Below, piece after piece: positions 26,885-35,406 of a DNA stretch of 64,000 nt. The position numbers and the translations under genes are program-made. Below the pieces are notes generated by a model. That model ran no database searches and was not told the origin of the DNA. It saw nothing but the letters and a program-made list of their open reading frames with translations. This stretch comes from Sphaerisporangium melleum (lineage in GTDB: Bacteria > Actinomycetota > Actinomycetes > Streptosporangiales > Streptosporangiaceae): contig NZ_BMNT01000023.1 of the NCBI RefSeq assembly GCF_014646695.1, forward strand, positions 80,697 through 144,696, in the 5' to 3' direction. The stretch's first letter is position 1. Each line of letters opens with the position of its first letter.

Positions 26885-27541
26885 GTGACCACCTACGATC
26901 CTGACGCGTTCGACTACCTGGACGTCTCGGCGCTGCCGCACCGCCAGCAGCGCATCCTGGCCGCGATCCGCGACTGGGTGGTCAGGTACGGATATCCGCC
27001 GAGCACCCGCCAGCTCGGCGACGCGGTCGGGCTGCGGTCGTCCTCGGCGGTGTCCAGGCATCTCAGGAGCCTGGAGGAGAAGGGGTTCCTGAGCCGGGGG
27101 ACGACCATGACCCGGCCGATCGACGTCCGCCTGTTCCTGCGGGGGTCGGCACCGGAGCCGGCCGCCGATCTGGTGACCGTGCCCGTGGTCGGTGACATCG
27201 CCGCGGGCAGCCCCATCGTGGCCGACGAGCACGTGGACGACATGCTGAGCCTCCCCCGCGACCTCACCGGGCGCGGCACCGTGTTCGCCCTGCGCGTGCG
27301 TGGCGACTCCATGATCGACGCTGCCATCTGCGACGGGGACATCGTCGTGGTACGCCAGCAGCCGGAGGCCCACTCGGGTCAGATCGTCGCCGCGATGATC
27401 GATGGCGAGGCCACGGTGAAGGTGTACCGCCGGCGCGACGGGCATGTCCTTCTCGAACCACGCAATCCCGCCTACGACGTGATCGAAGGTGACGACGCCG
27501 TAGTGCTGGGCATCGTCGTCTCGGTCCTGCGCAGCCTCTGA
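26885..27541 (+). CDS. LexA-like repressor (S24 autoprotease)
   Basis: 218-residue LexA homologue. The N-terminal winged helix (LPHRQQRILAAIRDWVVRYG, YPPSTRQLGDAVGL, SAVSRHLRSLEEKGFL) is followed by the cleavage site Ala107-Gly108 in GDIAAGSP. Catalytic Ser142 lies in VRGDSMIDAAICDGD and Lys179 in EATVKVYRR. All proteolysis residues are intact. The GTG start has TAGCAT (26872-26877) seven bases upstream and no Shine-Dalgarno. No actinobacterial SOS box of the form CGAAC-N4-GTTCG is visible upstream, so this may be a second LexA-type regulator rather than the main one. Confidence 0.88.
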   Translation: MTTYDPDAFDYLDVSALPHRQQRILAAIRDWVVRYGYPPSTRQLGDAVGLRSSSAVSRHLRSLEEKGFLSRGTTMTRPIDVRLFLRGSAPEPAADLVTVPVVGDIAAGSPIVADEHVDDMLSLPRDLTGRGTVFALRVRGDSMIDAAICDGDIVVVRQQPEAHSGQIVAAMIDGEATVKVYRRRDGHVLLEPRNPAYDVIEGDDAVVLGIVVSVLRSL

Positions 27542-27555
27542 TCACGACCGGATGA

Positions 27556-27593
27556 GCCGTGGATCCGCCGGGCCGTGACGGCGGATCCACGGC
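27556..27593. terminator. Bidirectional terminator hairpin
   Basis: A perfect 14-bp stem, GCCGTGGATCCGCC with GGCGGATCCACGGC, and a 10-base loop lie between the convergent lexA-like gene and the DUF5682 gene. Confidence 0.82.
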
Positions 27594-27617
27594 ATGCGCC
27601 GTGTCACCCCACTGGGT

Positions 27618-30410
27618 TCACCGAGCGGTCAGCAGTGCTTCCAGTGCCAGGGCGGTGTCCGGATGGCGATCGAGCAGCTCCGCGCCCCGTGGAGCGGCCG
27701 CCTCCCAGGCTCCGTCGCAGCCCAGCAGGGTCGCCACCGCGTCGCATGTCGCGGGGTGGGCGGCGAGCAGCGCGACCCCGCCGCCGCCCGCGCGCCGGAC
27801 CGGCCGCACAGGCGCCGCCGCCTCGGCCCGCCACGGCGGCACCCACGCGTCCAGCGCGGCGAGCCGGCCGGGGAAGACGCGCCCGGCCTCACGGATCAGC
27901 AGCGGTGCCAGTTCGGCGCCGCCGGACCGCAGGGTGCTGATCAGGGTCGGCAGCCACGGCAACAGCACCGGATCGGGCAGCCGGCCGAAGGCGTTGGACA
28001 CCGCCTCCACCACGAAGTCGGCGAGGCCCGGCACCGGCTCCAGCGCGTGCACGAACCCGCTGAGGTAGCGCGGGTAGGCGGGCACCACCAGGGGGTTGTC
28101 CAGCAGCTCGTCGCAGCGTGCCCGCAGCTCCGCACGGGACAGCCGCCCGAGCTGCAGCTGAGCGGCCCACAGCAGCGCCACCTTCGACGGCTCCCGCGGA
28201 TGCGACTGGGCGAGCGCCAGCTCCAGTTGCGTCCGGTCGCAGCCCAGCGACAGCGCCAGGCTCTCCATGCTGAACAGGAAGCCCAGCATCGCGGCGACCT
28301 GGCGGACGGACGCCTCCTCGTCGGTGCACGCCGTCGGCAGCAGGGTGCAGTAGTGCGCATAGCCGGTCTTGACGAAGGACTCGATCCAGGCCGGCAGCAC
28401 CGGCTCGCTGGTCCGGTAGTACGCCAGCAGCCGCCGCACCCGGGCGAGCACCTCCGGCGCGCCGTCGACGCTGCGCTCGGCCGCCAGGACCTCTAGTGCG
28501 CGCGTGCCCAGCTCGTCGGCGAGGCGGCGGCTGCCCAGGTAGAGCGTCGCGTCTTCGACGGCGGCCAGGACGGTGGCCGCTGTCGCGCGCGGGCCGTAGG
28601 CGGTGCGGCGCAGGCGCTGCTCCAGGACCTGCTCGATGCTGACGCCCTCGTAGCCGAGCTCGATGAGCGCCCGCTGGTGGGTGCCCAGCGCCAGGTCCCA
28701 CGACTCCTGGATGGACCGCTCGCCGAGCCGCCGCTCCCCCATGATCGGCCGCGCGGCGCCCTGCGGCATCAGGTAGCGCAGCATCCACAGCACGTCCGAG
28801 CACTGCTCCAGCTCGGGCCGGGCGGCGATGTCCAGCAGCGCCCGCCGCACGCCGCGCTGCTGTGGGTTCACCTCCAGCGGCGCGAGCCGGTCGTACACGT
28901 CGCGGGCCAGCGGGGGCAGCGCGTCGTAGCCGACCCGGCCGATCCGGTCGCCGCCCATCATGATCTCCACGAGGCGGCCCACGTCACGCCGGCCCGGCAC
29001 GGTGTCCTTCTCGATGCAGGTGACCGCCGCGTCCTGAAAGTCGTACGGCGTGGGCTTGGCCCGATCGCGCATCCCGGCCAGCAGGATCGAGGTCTCGAAC
29101 ACCGCGATGGCGTCGGCGGTGGAGGCGAGATAGCCGTTGCGCCGCGCGGCGCGCACGATCTCCACCGACCAGCCGAGCAGTTCGGCCTCGTCGAGCGGGT
29201 CGAGGACGGGCAGCCGCCGCAGGAACCCGGAGAGCCGGTCCGGGGGCGGACCGGCCGGTGCGGGACCGGCCGGCGTGACGGCCTTGCCGGGCTTGGCCCG
29301 CTTCTTCGCGCCCGCCTGCCCGGCGAGCCGGTAGGGCCGTACGCCTGTGCGCTTGAGGTTCTTGGCCCACACGGACGCGGCGATCGACACCGAGCCGGCG
29401 GCGAGGCCGAACTGCGCCTCGATCGCCGCGTTGCTGGACGGGATGAGCCCGTACTGCCACTTGGTGGCGGTCGGCGGGCTGATCTCGAAGGTCGTGGTGC
29501 CGCCGACGCCGAACTCCTCTACCCGGCTGGCCGCGTGGAAGGCGCCGCAGACGTAGAGGCAGTCGGCGGGGTCGGTGCCGGTCGCGGCCAGGTGCTCGCG
29601 CATCCTGGTCCACATGTGGCGCTCGCGGTCCTCGTCCACCCGCACTCGCTCCGGGTCGCCCGGAGCCAGCCGGCGGAACAGGCTGCCGATCAGCAGCATG
29701 ACCTGCCGGTAGGTGTCGTGGTCGCCGTCACCGAGCGGCAGCTCGACGTACTGGTGCCACCACTCCGACCAGTGCCGGACGCGGCCGTGGCGCAGCAGGT
29801 GCTCCTCCAGCTCGGCGAAGCGGGGCCGCAGGTCGCCGATCTCCACGCCGACCGCGTCGCCGTGCAGCGCGGTCTCCTCCTGCGCCGCCGGCGCGTCCGG
29901 GTCGGCCGGTTCGGCGGGCCGCGGCTCGCGCGTGTCCCACTGGAAGACGTGGTCGCAGGAGCGGTCGACCAGCACCAGCTCGACGCCCGGAGTCTCCAGC
30001 GCGTAGGCGATCGCCTGGTACTCGGCGGACGCCTCGGTGATGGGCGCGACCACCGACAGCGGCGCCCATTCGGCCGGGAAGCCGTCGATCTCGCTCGCGA
30101 ACGCCTGCACCGCCACCGGAAGTTCGCAGTTGCGCAGTTCGGTGAGCAGCGGCGCGAGGTCCTCGCACAGCTCCAGGTACACCACCTTCGGCTGCTTGTC
30201 CCGCAGCCGCCGCGCCATCGCGATCGCCGAGGCCGGCGAGTGGTGGCAGACCGGGAAGATCTCCAGCGGCTCGCGCACCGCCCGGTCGACGTCGTCGACG
30301 ATGCCGAGCAGGATGCCTTCCAGCGCCTCGGGCCCGTCGGCGAACGTCGCGGCGGCCTGCTGCAACTGGGTGCGAAGCGCGGTGAACGCCCCTTCGGAAG
30401 GGGTGGTCAT
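27618..30410 (-). CDS. DUF5682 family protein (YehM-like)
   Basis: 930-residue protein and the last gene of the SWIM-VWA-MoxR cassette. The N-terminus contains EIFPVCHHSPASAIAMARRL and VVYLELCEDL. Further on is DCLYVCGAFHAASRVEEFG. The spacing of these His-containing motifs recalls the TraB/ChaN/EreA-like fold (inference). The remaining 500 residues are helical and repetitive. ATG 30410 overlaps the stop of the MoxR gene (ATGA), so translation is coupled. E. coli YehM is the nearest named relative. Biochemical function is unknown. Confidence 0.82.
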   Translation of the reverse strand: MTTPSEGAFTALRTQLQQAAATFADGPEALEGILLGIVDDVDRAVREPLEIFPVCHHSPASAIAMARRLRDKQPKVVYLELCEDLAPLLTELRNCELPVAVQAFASEIDGFPAEWAPLSVVAPITEASAEYQAIAYALETPGVELVLVDRSCDHVFQWDTREPRPAEPADPDAPAAQEETALHGDAVGVEIGDLRPRFAELEEHLLRHGRVRHWSEWWHQYVELPLGDGDHDTYRQVMLLIGSLFRRLAPGDPERVRVDEDRERHMWTRMREHLAATGTDPADCLYVCGAFHAASRVEEFGVGGTTTFEISPPTATKWQYGLIPSSNAAIEAQFGLAAGSVSIAASVWAKNLKRTGVRPYRLAGQAGAKKRAKPGKAVTPAGPAPAGPPPDRLSGFLRRLPVLDPLDEAELLGWSVEIVRAARRNGYLASTADAIAVFETSILLAGMRDRAKPTPYDFQDAAVTCIEKDTVPGRRDVGRLVEIMMGGDRIGRVGYDALPPLARDVYDRLAPLEVNPQQRGVRRALLDIAARPELEQCSDVLWMLRYLMPQGAARPIMGERRLGERSIQESWDLALGTHQRALIELGYEGVSIEQVLEQRLRRTAYGPRATAATVLAAVEDATLYLGSRRLADELGTRALEVLAAERSVDGAPEVLARVRRLLAYYRTSEPVLPAWIESFVKTGYAHYCTLLPTACTDEEASVRQVAAMLGFLFSMESLALSLGCDRTQLELALAQSHPREPSKVALLWAAQLQLGRLSRAELRARCDELLDNPLVVPAYPRYLSGFVHALEPVPGLADFVVEAVSNAFGRLPDPVLLPWLPTLISTLRSGGAELAPLLIREAGRVFPGRLAALDAWVPPWRAEAAAPVRPVRRAGGGGVALLAAHPATCDAVATLLGCDGAWEAAAPRGAELLDRHPDTALALEALLTAR

Positions 30411-31519
30411 GACAGTACGGCGATCGCGTCGCGGCCGCCCTCCAGGAACTCCGGCCATGCGCCGCCTTCCTGCCTGCTGCGCGGCTCCACGACGCCGTGC
30501 AGGTACTTGTTGAGGATGGCCAGGTCCTCCGGCGCGCGCCGCGCCAGCGACCCGACCAGCGAGGAGGCGAGCGTGTGCGCGGTCAGCGCGCGTTCCCCGA
30601 AGAAGTTGCCGTGCAGGATGGCGTCCTCCAGCACGCCGATCTGCTCGGCGGTGGACAGCGCGGACTCCAGCCGCTCGTCGTCGCTGCCGGCCGCGGCCGA
30701 GGACGCGCGCAGGTCGGCGAAGCTCCGCAGCAGCACGTCCAGCAGCGTCGGCGGCACGTCCAGCTCGATCTGGTGGCGGCGCAGCAGCTCCTCGGTGCGG
30801 AAGCGGACGATCTCCGCCTCGCTCTTCTTGTTCGTCACCACGGGGATGCGCACGAAGTTGAAGCGGCGCTTGAGCGCCGAGGACAGGTCGTTGACACCCC
30901 GGTCGCGGCTGTTGGCGGTGGCGATGATGGAGAAACCGGGCTTGGCGAAGACGATGTTGTCGCCGTCCAGCTCGGGCACCGAGATGTACTTCTCAGAAAG
31001 GATCGAGATCAGCGCGTCCTGGACGTCGCTGGTGGAGCGGGTCAGCTCCTCGAAGCGGCCGATCGCGCCGCCCTCCATCGCGGTCATGATCGGCGAGGGG
31101 ATCATCGACTCCCGCGACTGTCCCTTGGCGATCACCATGGACACGTTCCACGAGTACTTGATGTGGTCCTCGGTGGTGCCCGCCGTGCCCTGCACCACCA
31201 TCGTGGAGTTGCGGCAGATCGCGGCGGCCAGCAGCTCGGCCAGCCAGCTCTTACCCGTCCCCGGATCGCCGATGAGCAGCAGGCCGCGGTCGGAGGCCAG
31301 CGTGACGATGGAGCGTTCGACGAAGCTGCGCTCGCCGAACCACTTCTGGGAGATCTCCCGGTCCAGGCCGTCGGAGCGCTCGGAACCCAGGATGAACAGG
31401 CGGATCATCTTCGGCGACAGCCGCCAGGAGAACGGCTTCGGGCCCACGTCGATCGACTCCAGCCAGTTGAGCTCCTCGGCGTACTTGATCTCGGCGGGCG
31501 CGCGCAGCAGGTCGGACAT
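30407..31519 (-). CDS. MoxR-type AAA+ ATPase (YehL-like)
   Basis: 370-residue AAA+ protein. Walker A is GDPGTGKS (84-91). The Walker B region reads GGAIGRFEELTR, followed by QDALISILSEKYISVPE. Sensor 1 and the arginine finger are in ATANSRDRGVNDLSSALKRR. MoxR ATPases pair with VWA proteins to remodel or metallate partner proteins, and the VWA gene is directly upstream (15-bp gap). ATG 31519 is the cassette-consistent start; the open frame to 31876 is a shadow of the VWA gene. Confidence 0.92.
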   Translation of the reverse strand: MSDLLRAPAEIKYAEELNWLESIDVGPKPFSWRLSPKMIRLFILGSERSDGLDREISQKWFGERSFVERSIVTLASDRGLLLIGDPGTGKSWLAELLAAAICRNSTMVVQGTAGTTEDHIKYSWNVSMVIAKGQSRESMIPSPIMTAMEGGAIGRFEELTRSTSDVQDALISILSEKYISVPELDGDNIVFAKPGFSIIATANSRDRGVNDLSSALKRRFNFVRIPVVTNKKSEAEIVRFRTEELLRRHQIELDVPPTLLDVLLRSFADLRASSAAAGSDDERLESALSTAEQIGVLEDAILHGNFFGERALTAHTLASSLVGSLARRAPEDLAILNKYLHGVVEPRSRQEGGAWPEFLEGGRDAIAVLS

Positions 31520-31533
31520 GGTCAGGGACCTTT

Positions 31534-33015
31534 CTAGGCGAGGAACGTCTTGAGTTCGTGGACGAGCTTGCGGATATGACCGGAGATCACCGGCGTGCCG
31601 AGGTCTTTGAACCGCTCGCGGAACCAGGGGTTCACGCTGCCGCGGCCGGAGCTGGTCACCGAGCCGACCGGGATGAACTTGGCGCCGGAGCGGTGGATGG
31701 CGGCCATGCTCTCGAACAGCGGCTCGGTCCGCCATTCGTAGAAGTCGGAGATCCACACCACGACCGTGTTGCGCGGTTCGGCGATCTTCGGCTGGGCCAG
31801 CGCCATGGCGACCGTGCCGTCGGTGCCGCCGCCGAGGTTGGTGCGCAGCAGGGTCTCGAACGGGTCGTGCACCCAAGGGGTGAGGTCGAGCGCCTGAGTG
31901 TCGTAGGCGATCAGGTGGACGTCCACCCGCGGCAGCCCGGCGAAGATCGACGCCAGGATGGTGCAGTTCACCATCGAGTCGACCATCGACCCCGACTGGT
32001 CCACGACCACGATCAGCCGCTGCGGCGTCGTCTTGCGGGCGGTGTGCCGGTAGAAGAGCCGGTCGACGTAGAGCCGCTCCTCCTCCGGACTCCAGTTGGT
32101 GAGGTTCTTCCAGATCGTGCGGTCGAGGTCGAGGTTGCGGAAGACCCGCTTGGGCGGAACCGAGCGGTCCAGCGCGCCGATCGCGGCCTTGGCCACCTGG
32201 GTGCGCAGCACTTCGGCGACCTCGTCGACGAAACGGCGGATCAGCGCCTTGGCGTTGGCCAGCGCCACGCCCGACAGGTTTCCCTTGTCGCGCAGCAGTT
32301 GCTCGATCAGCGACATGCTCGGGGTCAGGCGCGCGGCGAGCGCGGGGTCGGCGAGCACCTCCCGCAGGTGCATCCGTTTGACCAGGTCGGCCTCGAGGGC
32401 GCCGAGTTCCGGCCCGATCTGCGGGATGAGCCGGCTGAGGTCCGGCGTCACCCCGCCGCCACCGGAACCGGTCGGGCTGACTCCGGGACCTGCCGCGCCG
32501 ACCCCGCCGCCTCCCGGCCCGCCGGAGCCGGCCGACCCGCCTCCGGTGCCTGCGCCGGGCCGGCCGCCGCGCAGCTCGCCGGGGCGGCAGCCGAGCGCGC
32601 GCTCCAGCCAGCCCGCGTCGGCCTGCCAGCGCGCCAGCTGCCCGGCGGTGACCGTGCCCGAGCCGGTGGCGTACACGTTGAGCAGCACCTTCGACACCAG
32701 CGCCGCCCGCCGCACCTCGGCGGCGCGGTCGCGTCCGTCGCCGCCGCTCTCGGGCACCATCAGGCCGTCGAACTCGGCGGCCAGTGCCGGGTGGCGCTGC
32801 ACGATCGAGTCGACCGAGGTCTGCGGGTCGAGCAACTCGGGCGGCAGGCCGATGTCCTCGACGACGGCGAGGCTCGCCGATTCCAGCGTGGCCTGCTCCT
32901 GGTGGTCGAAGAGCCGGGCCAGGAGCCGCCAGTACAGGACCTGGCGGCGGTTGTCGTCGGCGTCCACCTGAGGGTCCGGCTCGGTGACCCGCGCATCGGG
33001 GTTCGGCTCGGTCAT
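31534..33015 (-). CDS. VWA-domain protein (YehP/CoxE-like)
   Basis: 493-residue protein. The helical N-terminus is followed by a Gly-rich linker (about 149-189). The C-terminal von Willebrand A domain has an intact MIDAS: DQSGS at 339-343, the Thr in GGGTDG and the Asp in WISDFYEW. It is the likely adaptor for the neighbouring MoxR ATPase. ATG 33015 overlaps the stop of the upstream gene (ATGA). Confidence 0.9.
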   Translation of the reverse strand: MTEPNPDARVTEPDPQVDADDNRRQVLYWRLLARLFDHQEQATLESASLAVVEDIGLPPELLDPQTSVDSIVQRHPALAAEFDGLMVPESGGDGRDRAAEVRRAALVSKVLLNVYATGSGTVTAGQLARWQADAGWLERALGCRPGELRGGRPGAGTGGGSAGSGGPGGGGVGAAGPGVSPTGSGGGGVTPDLSRLIPQIGPELGALEADLVKRMHLREVLADPALAARLTPSMSLIEQLLRDKGNLSGVALANAKALIRRFVDEVAEVLRTQVAKAAIGALDRSVPPKRVFRNLDLDRTIWKNLTNWSPEEERLYVDRLFYRHTARKTTPQRLIVVVDQSGSMVDSMVNCTILASIFAGLPRVDVHLIAYDTQALDLTPWVHDPFETLLRTNLGGGTDGTVAMALAQPKIAEPRNTVVVWISDFYEWRTEPLFESMAAIHRSGAKFIPVGSVTSSGRGSVNPWFRERFKDLGTPVISGHIRKLVHELKTFLA

Positions 33016-34400
33016 TTCCGCAGCAGCCTTCCCGCGCGCTCGCGCAGCACCGCCACCGCCTCGGTCGCGGCCTTCTCCGCCTTGGCGCCGGCCTTGTCGG
33101 CCGTGCCCGCGGCCCAGGCGCCGGCGTGCATCGCCACCGCCTTCTTACGCACGGTCGTCTCGACGGCCAGCGGCTGGACGCCGAACGTCCCGGCGTCCCA
33201 GCGCAGCAGGCCGATGCACGCGGTCGAGGCCGCGACGACCTCCGGGGTCAGCGGGGAGGCGTCCGGGACGCGGCCGGTGTCGACGGCGAGCGGCCGCCCG
33301 GTGACGGTGAAGGTCACCCCGTCGTCGTCCTTCCGCACGGCGTACCCCTCCAGAAAGACCGGTACGGCGATCCGCGCCGGGTGCCGGTCCAGCGGCGCGG
33401 CGGCCGGAGCCGTCGCGGCGGGCAGGGCGACCCGCGCGGTGGCGAAGGGGTCGGCCGGCTCGCCCGGGCGGGCGTGCTCGTCACTCCAGAGCAGATCGCC
33501 CTCGGCGGTGACCGGCATGTCCGTCAGCTCCATCGAGCGGCCCTCTGCGAGGGCCGCCAGCAGGGACAGATGCGGGCGCAGCAGTTGCCAGACGCCGGCT
33601 CCGATGACCGTGTCCGGCTTCGGCACCGACACGGCGGCGCGCACCAGGCGGGACGGGGTGCCGTCCGCGGGCTCGAACACCGCGTGCACCTGGGCCTGCG
33701 CGGCGGTCGCGTGTTCGTGCAGGTCGACACCGAGGGGCAGCAGACGGCCGGTGGCCGTGCCGGTCGCGGGCGCCCCGGCGGCGCCGGGCAGCGTCAGCAG
33801 CATCGCGCGCGACCACAGGTCGCCCCAGCGGCGGGACGGGACCCGTTCCAGCGCCGCGCCCGGACAGGACGCGGCCAGCTCGGCGGCGAAGCCGTCCAGG
33901 AGCGTCGCCAGGCGGCGCAGCGCCGGGTCCGGCAGCATCGCGGTGACGATCTGCGCCGCGCCGGAGACCACGTCGTGGTCGATGCCCCGCCACCCGGCCC
34001 GCGCCAGATCGGACAGCCAGGAGCGGGCGGCGGCGAGCGGGTTCGCCGCCTGCGGCCCCCCGGCCGGCGTCGCCGTGCTCTCACCGCGGGGCCGGCCGAC
34101 GGCCTCGTCCACGCGCGTGGTGATCGCGTCGTGGACCGAGCCGAGCAGCGCGACGCGAGCGGCGGCGAGCGCGACGAAGTGATCCTCACTCGCGGCTCCG
34201 GCCGCCGCCTTGCCGGCGGCCTCGGCGACCCGTTCGGCCAGCGGAGTGCCGGCGACGGCGTCGGCCACCTCGGTCAGATCGGCGGCCTGAGCGGGCTGAG
34301 GGCGCAGCAGCCCGGCGGCGAGCGCCCGGTCGAGGGCGTCCACGGCCGCCAGCGCCTCGTCGAGGCCGTCGATCGGTTCGGCGAGCAGGTCTGCGCGCAT
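33012..34400 (-). CDS. Uncharacterised protein of the SWIM-VWA-MoxR cassette
   Basis: 462-residue Ala-rich protein located between the SWIM and VWA genes. It starts at ATG 34400, which shares one base with the SWIM stop (TGATG). No catalytic motif is obvious. A mixed beta region (GRLLPLGVDLHEHATAAQAQ, IAVPVFLEGYAVRKDDDGVT) and a basic helical C-terminus are seen. Its fixed place and overlaps suggest a structural partner of the SWIM protein. In E. coli the SWIM protein YehQ is much longer, so this could match its non-SWIM part (inference). Confidence 0.78.
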   Translation of the reverse strand: MRADLLAEPIDGLDEALAAVDALDRALAAGLLRPQPAQAADLTEVADAVAGTPLAERVAEAAGKAAAGAASEDHFVALAAARVALLGSVHDAITTRVDEAVGRPRGESTATPAGGPQAANPLAAARSWLSDLARAGWRGIDHDVVSGAAQIVTAMLPDPALRRLATLLDGFAAELAASCPGAALERVPSRRWGDLWSRAMLLTLPGAAGAPATGTATGRLLPLGVDLHEHATAAQAQVHAVFEPADGTPSRLVRAAVSVPKPDTVIGAGVWQLLRPHLSLLAALAEGRSMELTDMPVTAEGDLLWSDEHARPGEPADPFATARVALPAATAPAAAPLDRHPARIAVPVFLEGYAVRKDDDGVTFTVTGRPLAVDTGRVPDASPLTPEVVAASTACIGLLRWDAGTFGVQPLAVETTVRKKAVAMHAGAWAAGTADKAGAKAEKAATEAVAVLRERAGRLLRK

Positions 34401-34903
34401 CACGCCACCGTCCTGGTCGCCGGGAACCACTGCATCTCCGGCATCGGGGGCGTGGCCGGGGCGAGTTCCAGGTAGGCCAGGTGGCGCAGGAACCGGCTGA
34501 AGACGGCGGCGGCGGCCTTGCCGTCCGCCTGCGACGGGTTGGTGGCCGTCATGGCGTGGAGGACACTCTGCGCGCTCGGCTCCTCATCGGCGACCTCGAC
34601 CCGCAGGTAGCGGGCGACCCGCTCGGCGCCGTACTGCAGCACCGCCTCGGTGACCAGCGCCCTGAGGTGGTTGCAGAACCAGCCCCGGGCGCCGCCACAG
34701 GGCCGGTTGTTGTTGGTGCTGCACGCGTAGGCGTACGTGCCGGCCTCGACCGACGAGACGTAGACCCGTTCGACGTCCGAGCCGCTGGACACCACACCCT
34801 GCAGGCGCCCGTCCGCCAGCTCGACGAACGGGACCTTGGCCAGCTTGCGCGGCCGCGCGGCCGGCACCACCCGCGCCGTGCTCGACCTCTCCCAGTCTGA
34901 CAA
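34400..34903 (-). CDS. SWIM zinc-finger protein
   Basis: 167-residue protein starting at TTG 34903, where CAGGAGATG provides a Shine-Dalgarno eight bases upstream. The residues further upstream in the open frame are not coding-like. The zinc motif is YACSTNNNRPCGGARG followed by WFCNHLRAL, fitting the CxC...CxH SWIM type. The N-terminal part (KLAKVPFVELADGRLQGVVS) is the usual lead-in. SWIM domains bind DNA or protein. It is the first gene of a five-gene transcript with overlaps at four junctions or very short gaps. Confidence 0.85.
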   Translation of the reverse strand: MSDWERSSTARVVPAARPRKLAKVPFVELADGRLQGVVSSGSDVERVYVSSVEAGTYAYACSTNNNRPCGGARGWFCNHLRALVTEAVLQYGAERVARYLRVEVADEEPSAQSVLHAMTATNPSQADGKAAAAVFSRFLRHLAYLELAPATPPMPEMQWFPATRTVA

Positions 34904-35175
34904 CGCACCATCTCCTGAACATGGGGGGGGATTTCCGCGAAGCGGCGGAACACGGCCCAACATAGGGACCCCCACCGACAAATGTGATCGCGCAGCGAAC
35001 CCGCTGTTCAGAGCTCCACGCGACCAGGGCCCCCGGCACCAGCGCCACCACAGGGTGTCCTCGACTGCGCGCAAGCGCCGGCCGGGCGCAGCACGTCCTC
35101 GGCCACTTGAGTGCGCCGCTACAGGTTGGTGGTCAACCCATGACCCCATGCGCTGTCCGACCGCATCACGCTGAT

Positions 35176-35195
35176 CTGCCTCAACTGAGGCGAGA
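35176..35195. repeat. Direct repeat copy 1
   Basis: CTGCCTCAACTGAGGCGAGA matches the copy at 35278-35297 at about 16 of 20 positions. It also contains the palindrome GCCTCA-AC-TGAGGC. The pair is 102 bp apart and flanks a hairpin. Confidence 0.5.
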
Positions 35196-35203
35196 CAACG
35201 CGA

Positions 35204-35239
35204 AGGCCGGGCACCCGATTCCATCGGTAGTCCCGGCCT
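35204..35239 (-). terminator. Compound hairpin, possible terminator of the ATP-binding gene
   Basis: The outer 8-bp stem AGGCCGGG/CCCGGCCT (35204-35211 with 35232-35239) encloses an inner 5-bp stem CCGAT/ATCGG (35215-35219 with 35223-35227) with a three-base loop. It lies 170-200 bp beyond the ATP-binding gene stop and before the SWIM promoter. Confidence 0.5.
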
Positions 35240-35277
35240 CACTTCCGACACCCACCGGGGGTGCGGCACTCCTTATA

Positions 35278-35297
35278 CTGCCTCACCTGAAGCGACC
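35278..35297. repeat. Direct repeat copy 2
   Basis: CTGCCTCACCTGAAGCGACC is the partner of the repeat at 35176-35195. Together with the hairpin it may form a regulatory or attachment-like element. Confidence 0.5.
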
Positions 35298-35406
35298 AGG
35301 CAACCACATCGAGCGAGCATCCAACGCCGCAGCGTGAAAGCCTGACCGGCGACTTCCCATTCCAGCGCCTGACAGCAGGCTCGCGCTCGCCCCTCGGGCC
35401 GACGAT

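Larger units (their letters stand above)
34904..35406. other. Intergenic region with direct repeats and hairpin
   Basis: No protein is recognised. The stretch must hold the cassette promoter, reading left. It includes an eight-G run near 34923-34930, two direct repeats and a compound hairpin listed separately. Confidence 0.5.

Noticed and set aside
28677..34182. Two long plus-strand frames opposite the SWIM-VWA-MoxR cassette
   Set aside because: Translations lack conserved motifs, whereas every minus-strand gene has a recognisable domain or coupled start.
34904..35269. N-terminal extension of the SWIM protein
   Set aside because: The extra 122 residues are compositionally non-coding and run through a G homopolymer; TTG 34903 has a proper Shine-Dalgarno.
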